Of a DNA stretch of 64,000 nucleotides, positions 41,992-53,112 are shown piece after piece. Under the pieces are notes generated by a model that saw only the letters and a program-made list of their open reading frames with translations, had not been told where the DNA came from and searched no databases. Position 1 is the first letter of the stretch; each line of letters begins with the position of its first letter. Source of the DNA: Acanthosepion pharaonis (taxonomy: Eukaryota; Mollusca; Cephalopoda; Sepiida; Sepiidae); NCBI GenBank assembly GCA_903632075.3, contig CAHIKZ030002629.1:135001-199000 (forward strand). The letters are read 5' to 3'. The translations under genes and the position numbers were made by a program.

Positions 41992-42035
41992 TTTGAATCT
42001 CACCATGGTCAATTTGACCATGGTGAGATTCAAAC
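41992..42035. repeat. 44-bp perfect palindrome with B-box-like sequence
   Basis: TTTGAATCTCACCATGGTCAA followed directly by its reverse complement. The arm matches the T-arm region of the tRNA-like head at 51.08-51.15 kb (ATGGTGAGATTTGAACTTGG), so two SINE heads may abut here. Confidence 0.85.
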
Positions 42036-42099
42036 TCTGGTCTCATGAGTGGAATTGAGGCTGTGCCAGCATGCTGCATGATTGGAAAAAATACATGAA

Positions 42100-42405
42100 A
42101 ACTATATCATGGGTTGATCCAAGGCTTATTAATGATTGATGAAATTGTTTGGAAGATGTTGATGGTTGTACTAGCACAAAGTCAAAAGTCATTGTGACTG
42201 AGGGCTTGAGTACATTGACCTTATTCAAACTGTTTATCATGAGATTGTGCATTCTTTCCCAAATACTGCAACTAATGTCTGTTGCAGCATAAACCATATG
42301 TTGGTTTCATGGGTATGGAAGAGACATAATTGTGTCTGAATTGGAATCTGCAACAGGGATAAGGTAGCCAACCTAGCAGCCATGTCTACTTGGAAATAGG
42401 CAGCT
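42100..42405 (+). repeat. repeat family I, copy 2
   Basis: CAAAGTCAAAAGTCATTGTG, ACTGAGGGCTTGAGTACATT and CATAAACCATATGTTGG match 23.57-23.75 kb. It is followed by a (TA)n tract. Confidence 0.65.
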
Positions 42406-42406
<1 letters not shown>

Positions 42407-42453
<47 letters not shown>

Positions 42454-42825
42454 AAATATGATTTTTTTTTGCTACACAGTAATAACCATGTTTAAAAACC
42501 ATGTTTTAAAAATGGACGCTAAAAGCTTCAAATTTAATTTTGTAATTAAATTAAAAACACTAGTTTCATTTCATTATCAAGAAAATTTGTTTGAGGATGA
42601 AATGGAACTAATGTTTTTTAATTTAATTACAAAATTAAATTTGGATTTTTTTGTTCCATTTTTGAAAACATGGTTATTACTTGTGTAGTAAAAAAAAACA
42701 TATTTTAAATCAGTTAATTTATAATATTAATGCTCTGTAAATATACATTGAGCACTATTTTGCAAAAATAAAAATATCAATAAGGACACTGGATTATATA
42801 TCTTACTGTTCTTTCTTTTATTATA

Positions 42826-42879
<54 letters not shown>

Positions 42880-42880
42880 T
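42407..42880. repeat. foldback family C, copy 2, TA at both ends
   Basis: (TA)n at 42408-42451, arms about 42452-42592 and 42594-42728, then an outer flank (GCTCTGTAAATATACATTGA, TATATCTTACTGTTCTTTCT) to (TA)n at 42826-42880. The same flank, inverted, precedes copy 4 at 63.4 kb, and it is present at 59.2 kb. Confidence 0.9.
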
Positions 42881-43425
42881 ATATATGGTATATACATACA
42901 TACATAAAATATATAAATATATATATACATAGGTGCATGCACATACATGTATATTTTTTGAATAAAAATTCCAAGAGGATAGAATATATAGATATTTATT
43001 TTTTATATGTTTATATTTGATTTGTAACCTGTAGTCGATATTAAATTTGTCAAATTTTCTCAATTACACAGCGGTCCTTACATTAAATGTCCTTCAATTC
43101 AGAGTTTTCCTTCGCCCCATCTCTCTCCCCACCATAAATTTTCCTTTCCTCTCCTCCCTCTTATTCTGATCTTCAACATTAGATCGTCTATGGTGTGTGT
43201 ATGTCACCATGAAAAATCTTTATGCATTAGACATCCGACAACATTCATATTTCGCTTACTTAAACCCCTTCCACTCACCTCTCCTAAAATTCTCTCTGTT
43301 AAGGTTTAATCCTCTTGTCTGTTACCCCTCTCTTTAGCTCTAACATTCGTCCCACACTCTCAAATTCTCTTTCTAAATTCTATTTTTTATTTCCGGAGTT
43401 GTTTTTTCTGTGTTTTCTTTTTGAA
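42881..43425. other. no recognised gene
   Basis: C- and T-rich on plus from 43080 to 43420, with no open frame of interest. Two frames across the microsatellite are tyrosine/isoleucine artefacts. Confidence 0.4.
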
Positions 43426-43431
43426 TTTATA

Positions 43432-43475
43432 GGTCTGATGAATTGGATCGTATTTATGATTCCAATGGAATAAAT
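43432..43475 (+). ncRNA. degenerate hammerhead-like core
   Basis: GTCTGATGAATTGGATCG, then TTTATGATTCCAATGGAATA. The CUGAUGA box and a 6-bp ATTGGA/TCCAAT stem are present, but GAAA reads GGAA. It lies about 40 bases before a (TA)n tract. Confidence 0.4.
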
Positions 43476-43509
43476 TATGACCATGGAATATTAGTGTTTA
43501 AGCATTTTT

Positions 43510-43710
43510 ATTATATATATATATATATTTTGTTGGATAATATGAACAAGTTCTGTCTATTAATTTTTTAATGAAATCTTTCAAATTTTCAAATAAGTTG
43601 TTTTGTGTCATCAGTAAATTTGTCAATAACACAAAATAACTTCTTCAGAAATTTGAAAGATTTAATAAAAAATTGATAGACAGAACTTGTCCATATTATT
43701 TAACAAAACA
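43510..43710. repeat. TA-linked foldback
   Basis: (TA)n at 43513-43530, arm 43537-43612 (ATATGAACAAGTTCTGTCTA ...), loop of about 17 bases, inverted arm 43630-43706. The outer sequence ACAAGTTCTGTC resembles the outer flank of the PLE at 46.2 kb. Confidence 0.85.
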
Positions 43711-43849
43711 TGTTTGAGGGAATTCTTTCTACTGAAATACACTTTATTCAATATATGGGTTTATTGAAAATAAATTTTAATCACAAAATGGTGTGTAGAA
43801 ACTCAGAATGAGAACCTTCATAGGTCCTATAATTCAATCATTGTTTGTA

Positions 43850-44115
43850 TTCCAAAAAAAGTTGTCTGCACAATCTGTGGCTATACTTTTGACAATAGGA
43901 TGTCCAATGCTGATCTTTTCGTAAAATCCAACATTGGTGGAATTGAGACGTTCCTGATGCAGTCAAAATTTTGCTGGGCTGGTCATGTTGCAAGAATGAG
44001 TGATTGTCAGTGGACAAAGGAGTTAAACAGCTGTGGCTCAGGTATAAAGACAAGCTAAAGAGTAACCACTCAGCTGTCAATGTACCTCCATAATAACTTT
44101 GAGTAAGTTTTCCCT
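43850..44115 (+). pseudogene. LINE C-terminal fragment, third LINE type
   Basis: Plus-strand frame reads MSNADLFVKSNIGGIETFLM, then QSKFCWAGHVARMSDC. The I-IE-L-Q-Q-RWAGHVVRM signature is common near the end of ORF2 in animal LINEs. Frames break after SDC. No palm domain is present. Confidence 0.65.
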
Positions 44116-44372
44116 GGATAGAAATACCTGTAGATATTTGTGCCAGAGTGGAAACAGAAATTTTGAAATCAGTTGTATTGACCTGCTAAGAGACAAACAA
44201 CCACAGCAAATATTCCTGTTGCTATGTCCTGAGATCCTCAGTGTTGCACAATATATGGACTTGTATGCAGGTCACTAGCAGGATTGAAGTGTGATATATG
44301 ACATAAACATAAAAACTGAATGTGATTTTGTCAGATATTCATATGTTGAAATAGATGGGAGCTCTTTTTTTC
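44116..44372. other. possible continuation of the LINE 3' region
   Basis: A frame-shifted SLDRNTCRYLCQSG occurs near 44112-44155 and may be the ORF end. The rest is unassigned up to the (TA)n tract. Confidence 0.35.
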
Positions 44373-44373
44373 A

Positions 44374-44377
44374 TATA

Positions 44378-44423
<46 letters not shown>

Positions 44424-44430
44424 TATTATG
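44374..44430 (+). repeat. (TA)n microsatellite
   Basis: Interrupted TA tract directly before a class II tRNA-like repeat. Confidence 0.95.
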
Positions 44431-44434
44431 AAAT

Positions 44435-44785
44435 GGACTAAGTCTGACAATTATTTTATGTGCTATACCTTAATATATGATGTCATTTGTTTATGTTAAG
44501 ATTCGCTTTGAACAGATAAGAGTGTTCAAGAGAAATCATGGGAAATTCTTAATTTAAAAACAGTAATTTGACCTTGCGAACAAGACACTAAATGATATAG
44601 CATGTCAGGCTATATGACATTTCCATGTAGGATACAACTTCAATTCCTTTTGGAGCATACATATTTTCAATGAAATTTCTCAGACATTCCGGCTGGTAAA
44701 TGTTGTTAATACTGTTTATTATGAACAGAACATTTACTTAAATATTTGTATCTATGAAAATAACATATAAACATAAAATATATAT
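44435..44785 (+). mobile_element. class II tRNA-like repeat, copy 6, between two (TA)n tracts
   Basis: Leader TGTCATTTGTTTATGTTAAG, core about 44590-44665 (TAGCATGTCAGGCTATATGA, CTTCAATTCC at the B-box position, A box decayed), follower CAGACATTCCGGCTGG and AACATTTACTTAAATATTTG. It closely parallels copy 1 at 21.9 kb inverted, including ATTATGAAATGGAC-AAGTC-GACAATTA at the left end. It ends exactly at (TA)n. Confidence 0.75.
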
Positions 44786-46273
44786 ATATATTGTGTATTT
44801 AGGCAACAATCCTTCTTTCATGTTTCATTGAATATGACCAATCCTTCTTTCAAGTTTCACTGAATATGACCAACAAGGTGTTTTAAGTTTTTTATACACT
44901 TTTTCATGTGATCTTATATAATTTATCTACTGAAAAGAAAAAATTATAAAAACTGTCCAATTTCTGTTTTTTCTGAACACTTTTGTCTATACGTTTAGCC
45001 ATTTTCAAGGTTGAAATATATTAACTGTTAACAAGAAATAGATTGTTGTATGTATGTATTTATATAATGTTTCATTTTCAAAAAACGGTCAAGATATTGT
45101 GTCCATCTACAGAGTTGATATTATTGAGTGTTGGTTTTTTGTTTTTATTAATAAGTCTTCCATTATTTTTAGCCTTTTATTTTTACATGTAGACGATGCT
45201 ATTATATTTGTGTTATCAACAAGTATGTTACAAATAGGGTTCAGTAGGTTTCCATGAGTAGTTAAATGAGACCTAATTGAGCTATGGTCAGAAAGATGTA
45301 GTGTGAGTCTTCTTGTCAAACATGTTGTAGTGTAGCCTATATAATAGTTTACAAATTTTGATTGATCTGGAATACAATTCCTTAATGGACATTTAAATTT
45401 GTAAATAATATTTGTTCTATTTAATTTTGTTCTAAGAGGTGAATTATTATTCTTACTGTAAGGTTGGTGGTTTTAAATTTTTTGTAATAAATAATTAGTC
45501 TAATTTTTTTGATATTGTCTGCTGGTGTTGTGCATTTTTTTATGTTTTTAATTCTAGTTTCAGCCTGTTTGTAATTTTTGTTCATCTGATTTTTATAAAA
45601 AATATTAATGTTATTGTTTATGTTTATATTATCATTGTTGCTATTAGCTACATTAGACAGAAAAGCCTAATATGGAAATCCAACAATTGATTAGGAAATC
45701 TGTTATTAATAAGTGCTTGTTTTACATTATTTAATTCTTTAAGGAAAAGCATGCAAGAGGATGAATTCTCATGCACTCTTTTGAGGAAATTTTTAATAAC
45801 ACCTATTTTATATCTAAAAGGGCATTCACTAGAGAAATTATGATGACAAGAATCTTTACTAGTTGTTTTTTTATAAACTGAAGTTGTAAATGTATTATTA
45901 CTAAAACCAAGAAGAACATCTAAAAAAGGGAGTTTATTTTTTTCAGTAAGTTCATATGTAAAATTTAGAATGGAATTTTGTTGAAATGTAGTTTTCAGAT
46001 TTTCAATTTCCTTTTTGTTATCAGCTAAAATAAATATACCATCTACTTAACGAACATATATTCTAGGTTTAATAACTTCAATAATACATAAAAACAACAC
46101 CCTGATGATGATGTTGAGCTAATGCCGAAAGTACTCAGAATAAATGAATATGTATCAACATGGTTATTTTCTCTCTTCTTTAACAAGGATACTAAGAAGC
46201 TTGTCCATGAATATGAGAGGATCTTATTAAAAATAACTAGATAAAACTTGTCTAAATTATTCAATGAGACATG

Positions 46274-46277
<4 letters not shown>
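44786..46277 (-). mobile_element. Penelope-like element, 5'-truncated, inactive
   Basis: A retroelement relic on the minus strand, bounded by (TA)n at both ends. From 46075 down: IFILADNKKEIENLKTTF, then NFTYELTEKNKLPFLDV, the end of a Penelope-like reverse transcriptase palm. The catalytic YVDD position reads stop-VDG, so it is dead. About 250 residues on comes a GIY-YIG endonuclease: IYKFKCPLRNC, then NYYIGYTTTCLTRRLTLHL at 45297-45353. The 3' end (44786-45050) carries CTTGAAAATGGCTAAACG, a decayed hammerhead-like sequence. At the 5' side (46085-46277) sits terminal-repeat-like sequence in the opposite orientation, a typical Penelope arrangement. Confidence 0.85.
46101..46140 (+). ncRNA. 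hammerhead-like core in the PLE flank
   Basis: CCTGATGATGATGTTGAGC, then TAATGCCGAAAGTACTCAG. Box CUGAUGA and GAAA are present; stem II is weak. It is on the strand opposite to the reverse transcriptase, consistent with an inverted terminal copy. Confidence 0.45.

Positions 46278-46320
<43 letters not shown>
46278..46320 (+). repeat. (TA)n microsatellite
   Basis: TA tract at the 5' boundary of the Penelope-like element. Confidence 0.95.
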
Positions 46321-46322
<2 letters not shown>

Positions 46323-46740
46323 CCCTAAGTATTCATCCAAACAAGTTTGGTCTATCTCTTTAATTTTTTATTGTATTTTTTCAATTTTTGAATGTGTTGT
46401 GCATTGAGATCCAATCTTATTCACCTTTTTTGTGCTTGTCAATTTCTTCTATTGAACTGGAGTATATGACTTTTTAGCCCTACCTGCCAACAAACCAATT
46501 ATGTTTTAACCATTATTCAAACCATGAGGCTATATGCCTCTTGGACAATGCAGTGGTGTAAGAGACACATGGCTTAGAGGAGTTCAATCCTAAGGTTTTG
46601 TACTAAACAGTTATATATTCTAGTTCAGTGGTAGCCAGTGAACAGAAAAACTATACAAGGGTAAGTAAGACACAGAAAACTGATACATTTTATTGCGGGA
46701 TGAAAAATGTAATTATTCATTTGATTGTTATGGATTTATA
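46321..46740. other. no recognised gene
   Basis: A weak tRNA-like patch (GAGGAGTTCAATCC near 46574) may be a SINE head relic but lacks an A box. The rest is unassigned. Confidence 0.35.
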
Positions 46741-46781
46741 ATATTGTTTTCTGAGATCGCTGCTGATTGCAATGAACGTAC

Positions 46782-46825
46782 CTGAAGAAGCCTGGAGGGA
46801 ACAACAGCTGAAACATTGTTATAGC
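46782..46825 (+). ncRNA. hammerhead-like core
   Basis: CCTGAAGAAGCCTGGAGGG, then AACAACAGCTGAAACATTG. CUGAAGA and GAAAC are spaced by about 22 bases; stem II would be short and imperfect. It lies immediately before (TA)n at 46828. Confidence 0.4.
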
Positions 46826-46864
46826 AATATATATATATATATTATATTCAAATAATGAAAATTA

Positions 46865-47220
46865 TTATATATTTTTTTTTTTTTTTTCATTTTTCTTTTA
46901 TTTTTTTTGCAATGAACTTTTCCTTACCTTTATTTAAGAATTTTATTTTTCCGATTCTTCTTTTTTTCTTTCTTTTTTTTATTATCCAAAAATCATTGTT
47001 ATAATTCTTTTATATTTATATTATATATATTTTTTAATTTCTTAATCTTTTTTATATTTTTTTCCTTTTCCTTTTTTTTCTTTTCTTTTTTTCTTTTTTG
47101 CAAGGTTTTCCTTTTTGAATTTCCTTCTTTTTTTTCTTTTGAAGATTCTAAAATTTTTCCTTATTCTTTTTTCTTTAAAACTTTTGAAATATCTTAAATT
47201 CTTTTGAAGTTTTTTTGATG
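46865..47220 (+). repeat. long polypyrimidine (T-rich) tract
   Basis: About 350 bases strongly biased to T with some C on the plus strand. It continues as AT-rich DNA to about 47400. Possibly decayed poly-A of several minus-strand insertions. Confidence 0.75.
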
Positions 47221-47529
47221 ATGAATGATTTTAATATGCAATGTTTGGATTTTTTCTAATTTCATTTTTGGTTTTTATAACATAACATTTATCATCATTA
47301 TCATTAGTTTTATTATTTTTCTTTTTAAAATTAAAACTTAAAAAAATATAATTTTATTCTGCTAAATATATTTAAAAAAATTTTAATGAGGGATTTAATG
47401 AAAAATTAGCAAATATTTTTTCCCATCCTCATTGTTTTAGGAGATGCTAGGAAACAGTCAATTTTGAAACTTCTCGTTCTGATTTTTACCTATTATTCTG
47501 CTAGATTGTAAACATAAACTTGAATGAGA

Positions 47530-48015
47530 TGATTCAGTCATCCTGGGTATGCCAATAAACTATATCCGCCAGCAAGGTCTCTGATTGGGAGATTGGAGGT
47601 TTTTTATATATTTTTATTTTATATTTTTATTTTTTAGATCCAGTTAAGGTCTTTTCCTTTGGCCCCCTTAAAAAAAGATTCCAATAAAAAAATACATTTT
47701 ACATTTTATAGCAAAATAAATTCAACACTAAAAATATAAAAAAATAAGTAATTACCAAGAATTTAAAAACATATATATCTAAAAAATACTTTCTTAAATT
47801 TAAAATTATGTCAAAAATCTCTATTTCTCTGAACTATTTACATTGTTCAAACTATTTTATTTTTAGAATGATGAAATATATTTTGTCCAATAAATTGAAA
47901 AATAAATGCGTTCAAAATATATTTATGCAAAAATATTTGTTAAAATTAATACAAAATTTATAATTTAAATAACCAATAGTTTTTTTGATATACCATTAAA
48001 CAAAAAATCATTAAC
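47530..48015 (+). mobile_element. family B copy, diverged
   Basis: Head CATCCTGGGTATGCCAATAA, AGCAAGGTCTCTGATTGGGA, an AT-rich middle, and tail CCAATAG...TTTGATATACCATTAAACAA. The central GACCTGGGGTGG segment is lost. Confidence 0.6.
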
Positions 48016-49050
48016 CAACATGAAAGATTCTTTCATGACATTCATCCATATAATATCCTAAAATTTATTAAATCAAAAATATAAATTTTAAAACTACAGC
48101 ATAAAAACACATATCATCACCTCTTGTAATTATGTCCATGCACAAACATGTATATGCAATGAGTATCATCTACCATGTATTCTATTTGAAAGCAAACAAA
48201 ATAAACATAATATCATATTTTTATTACTTCAAAGTCCCACAAAAATTAGGCATTAAACACCCATGAAAAGAGATCAATATTTATCATCTGAGCAAAAATG
48301 CAAAGATGAATGTTAATTTGATATTTTTAAAGTATATATTATAAAGTCTGTGTCTTCATAACATATAATCAACTTTATCTCGTATACAAGAATTTAATTT
48401 CTACTTAATGCTGATTGCTTCCTTTATGATGATGGCATTGATGACTAAATTTGCCATCAACATGCAGGTTCATGACTAGAAGCTTCCAGTTTCACCAAAA
48501 GCTTTTCCCGCCATCTAAATATCACTGCTTTTGCAAGGTTGGTTGAAGTTGAAAGAAAATGGGAGAAGAAAGTTCCGAGAATTTGTTTAAGGTGGCCCAG
48601 GAAGTGACCCATACACTTAATTTCATGACCCTGTGGTACATATGGAATGAGACATACAGAATCCAATTATGTGAAAGGTGATTTTCATAATACATATTTG
48701 TATATTGTTTCATTCAAATTTTACTTATCCCCCCAATATATCTGATAAAAATCGTCTTCCATGTATGAGGGGCCAACAATTCAGCTTTTTTATAACAAAA
48801 TAAACATCTGAAATACATTTTTATAGCAAATGACAATGAACAACACTAAAAAATGACAAAATTTTAAACTTAAAATTCCAAAAATAATTTTTATCTACAA
48901 TATATATTAAAAATCAAACATTAGACCCTGAAAGTATAAAATTATGCAGTTTTGTTCTTTGGTTGCTCAAACCCCAGGCCCCAAATATTAAATATATGAT
49001 TATTTACATTGTGCTGAACAAATCACACTTTTTGGAAGAACTAAATATAG
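48016..49050. other. no gene; one weak family B-like stretch
   Basis: Stop-dense AT-rich sequence. Around 48760-48960 there are GAAATACATTTTTATAGCAA-like units suggesting an old family B fragment. Confidence 0.4.
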
Positions 49051-49054
49051 AGAA

Positions 49055-49250
49055 CTGGTGAACATAGTGTGGCACTAGGTCCCCAAACAACCCTCTTCAT
49101 GTTTTGAATTCAGTTGTTTTGCTAACAAAAAACTAAAGACCTCATTCTGTCTGACTAAATGGCTGAGGGGAGTGAAATTAATTACAATCAAGAGTATTTG
49201 CATGTAAGAAAATGAATAGAAACAAAATATCTTTCAGCAATAAACCTTCC
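49055..49250 (-). mobile_element. SINE fragment
   Basis: On the minus strand it has TACATGCAAATACTCTTGAT, CAGACAGAATGAGG, and AACTGAATTCAAAACATGAA, which match the SINE body order at 23.0 kb. The tRNA head is absent. Confidence 0.55.
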
Positions 49251-49459
49251 TTACACCACAAAATATATAATTTAAATATGGTAGGCCTATGAAAAAAATT
49301 TGAGAGATAAAAAAAACAACAAAAATAATAATATTGATAGGAAGACTAATAATATTTATTATATACTCTGAGTCCTTTATACCAAATAGGAGCATGATGA
49401 GAAAAGATGTTAAAAATCAGAATTTTCAGATATGCCTGTCTCTATTCAACAACTACATT

Positions 49460-49945
49460 GAATCATCAACTGCAAGATGGATATGCAATGTGGTAGGTCC
49501 TGACATGGCATCTTGTCTACAGTTACTCTCTCACAGACATGCTGTAGTTTCCCTCTGTCTTTTCTACAAGTATTTTCATGGCAACTGCTCTGATGAGCTA
49601 CTTTCACTGGTTCCCAAACTGCATGAATTTAAGCATTCTTCTAGGTTGACATCTCAGTCCCACCCTGTCACTGTTAAAATGGTTAAATGTAGCTGTCTCT
49701 TCTACTCCAACAGCTTCTTATCTTGCACTTCCTGACAGTAGAACTCCCTTCCTCCTATGTGCTTCCCTATAATCTTCAATTATTCAAATGTAATGTCAAT
49801 CAACATCTTCTGATGTCTTTATCCTGATTCCCGTCCTTCTCTATATCCTTTCCTCAAACACCCTCTTTACTCTTACTCTCACTTTCTGTAACCCCTTGCA
49901 TGCTAGTAGCACTCCCAGCTTGCTTGGGGTGATATGTAATAAAAA
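49460..49945 (+). pseudogene. LINE C-terminal region (Jockey/CR1-type)
   Basis: The open frame 49334-49735 contains LLSHRHAVVSLCLFYKYFHG, NCSDELLSLVP and HPVTVKMVKCSCLFYSNSFL, then SCTS and a stop where related copies read on into WNSLP. This is the longest continuous stretch of this tail in the window. The 3' region ends near GCTTGGGGTGATATGTAAT. No palm domain. Confidence 0.8.
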
Positions 49946-50865
49946 TGAAGTTGTACTTTTTGGGGGTATTTTTTATTTTTTTTGCATATGTTAAAATCTA
50001 GTTTTTTGGGGGGTTAGTTGTTTGCCATAATTAGGGATTTAGAGGCTTTGTAGATGGATTTTTATAGAAACTCTATTCATTGAGTATGCCTAAATGCCTA
50101 TTTAAACCTAGAATTGGAGAATTTATTTTAAAAATGTATTCTACCTCAAATTTCCGGCATTCTTGTTGGCATTTAAATGAAGATGCTAAAAGGATGCATC
50201 TAACATTACTAATATTATGGTTTGGTTGGTTGATATCTGCAGCTACAGTGGAATTGATGACGTTGTCTTTGATTTCATATGGTTATCAAACTTAAGACAG
50301 AATTCCATATCTCATCCATTCTTTATTGTCATATATACATATATGTACACATACACAAAAACCCTATTATATAGTAATATTTACACTTTTCTATCTGGAA
50401 TATGTAGTCTATCCAGTCTCCTTATGAATTGGAGACCATTTACCCAATCAGAAAACAAATGATGCCTTCTGGAAAGATGATATTTTAAGTCCTTTATAAT
50501 AGTAAGTTTTACATGTGTGTCTTTAAATTTATCTTTTCCAATTATTGTCATATTCTGCTCTTTTGTAGATAGTCTTTTCTCTTCCTGGCATAATAACAAG
50601 ACACTTCCACCTGGCATCACCAGTACTAAGGAAATATGATAATACATTATTAAATATAATTATAATGAATTATAGCATATATATATATATATATATATAA
50701 ATAATAGCTGGCGATTACTCATTTCTGCTCTGCTAAGGTAGCTAGCCGCCAGAACCCTTACAGATGTCCGCTCAACCCTCAGAACATATTTGTGGGTTTA
50801 TAATGCAACTATGCTGAGCAGAAATTAGTTACAATTTCTAGAAGAAAACATATAATCTGGCATGA
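49946..50865. other. no recognised gene; (TA)n at 50679
   Basis: Non-coding, with a short (TA)n at 50679-50701. Frames of 70-88 codons here match nothing I recognise. Confidence 0.45.
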
Positions 50866-50869
50866 TCAA

Positions 50870-51155
50870 GTTTTTGAATGATGCCAGTATGATCAAACTT
50901 TCAGTCATGATGACTTGTGATTTACATGCAGGTACAACCTTCTGAACAGTTTTGTCTACCCAGTTTCTTTTGCAAGGCTTGGGTCAATCTGTGCTATGGT
51001 TTTCATGCACTTTCCAAATGTGTCATATGCTGGGATCACCTCCGCAGACCGACAGCATCTGGATGTCATCTTACTAACAAACCAACCATGGTGAGATTTG
51101 AACTTGGATCTCATGGTCAGAAAGCAAACATTTTAACCACTTGGTCATGTGCCTA
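50870..51155 (-). mobile_element. repeat I with tRNA-like head
   Basis: On the minus strand: head 51155-51082 reads GACCAAGTGGTTAAAATG (A box, D loop) and CCAAGTTCAAATCTCACCAT (B box, T arm). The body AAAACTGTTCAGAAGGTTGT and AAGTCATCATGACTGAAAGT matches repeat I at 23.57 and 42.18 kb. This makes repeat I a tRNA-derived SINE. Confidence 0.7.
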
Positions 51156-51230
51156 TATATATGTAAAAAACAGTTGTGTAACTATGCACAAAACAATCCT
51201 TGCAAATGAATGGAATATCATTCAAAAGTA

Positions 51231-51266
51231 CTTGAGGAAGGCTGGAGAATACATAGTTGAAACGTG
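51231..51266 (+). ncRNA. hammerhead-like core
   Basis: CTTGAGGAAGGCTGGAGAAT, then ACATAGTTGAAACGTG. It has box-like UUGAGGA and GAAACGU. The stem is weak. Preceded by a short (TA)n near 51155. Confidence 0.35.
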
Positions 51267-51319
51267 AAAAAATAAAATGAAAGGTTGGGAAGCTTAGATA
51301 TGTATAATATACAGTTTTT

Positions 51320-51690
51320 TCATTTTGCTTAATGGTATATCAACACCTTATGGGTCATTTAATGATGAAATATAATTTTCTTGAGAGCTTTAAAGTAATA
51401 AGAAATATGATAGATGTTATTTTGCTTTCACAATTGAATACATGGTAAATGATACTCTGCTTTTGTACATAATGTATTGTTGGTGATTATACTATAAAAA
51501 TGTATTTTTATACTTTCATAGTGTTTTGTTTTTGTTTGGGGATTCACTATTTATCCATATCTGGTACCCTAACAGGTTCTGCCACCCCAGGTGAACCTGA
51601 ACAATTAAGAGGTGATTCCACACTCCACAAAATCTTCAATCCCCTGATCAGAGGCTTTGCTGCCAGATGTAGTTTTTGTTTATGGTCTTT
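51320..51690 (-). mobile_element. family B, near full length
   Basis: Tail GGTATATCAACACCTTATGG at left, ATGTATTGTTGGTGA unit, AACAGGTTCTGCCACCCC, GAGGTGATTCCACACTCC, head TGCTGCCAGATGTAG at right. Confidence 0.8.
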
Positions 51691-52140
51691 CTACTTCATA
51701 TATGTGGGTGCTGAAAGGTTTTGGTTTGGTTCACTATTTTTTTTTATCCTTTCTTGGTCGGCCTGAGAACTTTTCAGTACTTGCATTTTCCAAATGTCAG
51801 CCAAACTGGAATAAAACTATCCAATCATAATGTAAATTCTTGACTCACAAAATAACTCGAAGAATATCAATGAGAAATGAAAATTAATGTCAAAACTGGC
51901 CAAAAAATCATTTGCCAGGACTAATTATGTCCATGAATGTCTCCGTGTATTTGCATGACAATGGCCTTTAACACAATAGGGACAGCAAAAGAGGCTAATG
52001 TTGACTCTTTATCTATTCTGGATATACATTCAGTATTTGGCTTTTTTTTCTGAGAGTTAGTCTTTATACAAGAGTTTATCAAATGTGAAACAGCATAAAC
52101 CCTACATTTATCTTCATTTGCATACAAATATGCATAATTT
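51691..52140. other. no recognised gene
   Basis: Contains GTGCTGAAAGGTTTTGG and GAGAACTTTTCAGTACTTGC, the two arms of the hairpin at 9.36 kb, about 50 bases apart (51708-51785). The rest is unassigned. Confidence 0.45.
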
Positions 52141-52156
52141 TTTTTAACATTTACAT

Positions 52157-52189
52157 ATATATATATATATAGATATATATATATGAATG
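52157..52189 (+). repeat. (TA)n microsatellite
   Basis: Short TA tract with a TAGA interruption. Confidence 0.9.
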
Positions 52190-52449
52190 AAGCATTGAAT
52201 TCAAGCAGCATTTCAGTTATCAACTATGGACTTGTTAGACATTTTCAGGTAAGATAACTTTGTTGACTTTGTTTTGTTTCTAGTACTGATAGGCATGTAA
52301 GTGTGCATAAACTCTATAAAGTACTTTGTCTTTTCAAGGCTAATTACTTGGGGAAAATCCATTCGACATGGTGTGAGTGCACACACACACACATACATAT
52401 ATATATCTATGAGTCTGTGTGCTTATGTATATATGTGTCTTTTTGTTTA

Positions 52450-52455
<6 letters not shown>

Positions 52456-52489
<34 letters not shown>

Positions 52490-52863
52490 TATTTGTGAAT
52501 TTAGGCAGCAAATTCTCTTTTAGGCATATCTGATTTAATAAATTATAGACATTATGCCTGCTAATTTTTAACAAGATCCGTTCATGCTCACAAATAACCT
52601 TTCCATGAATTGATGTTGAAGAATGAGAGAAATGTGCTATAGCTGTTTAAATTTCTTTTATTTTCATTTCCCAGCTACTTTGGATCTTTTTTGAAGACCA
52701 TCTCAAGGGGTGCAATAATACAAAACTATATTTTGTTCATTAGTATAAGTATTTGTACAAAGTTTTGCATTGTTATCCATTACTGTAATTATGAGTATGA
52801 ATGGATTTTGTTAAAAGTTAACAGACATAATGTCTGTAATTTATTTAATCAGATATATATATA

Positions 52864-52901
<38 letters not shown>

Positions 52902-53112
52902 AAATATATATATATATATATAGATTTAAAGTAGCTGGAAAATGAAAATAAAAGAAATTTAAACAGCTATAGCACATTTCTCTCATTCTTCTTCATTAAT
53001 TCATGGAAAGGTTATTTGTGAGTATGAACGGATCTTGTTAAAAATTAACAGACATAATGTCTCTAATTTATTCAATCAGATATGCCTAAAAGAGAATTTG
53101 CTACCTAAATTC

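Noticed and set aside
49334..49735. 133-codon frame as a host gene
   Set aside because: It contains the LINE C-terminal motifs SLCLFYKYFHG and SNSFLSCTS found repeatedly in this window.
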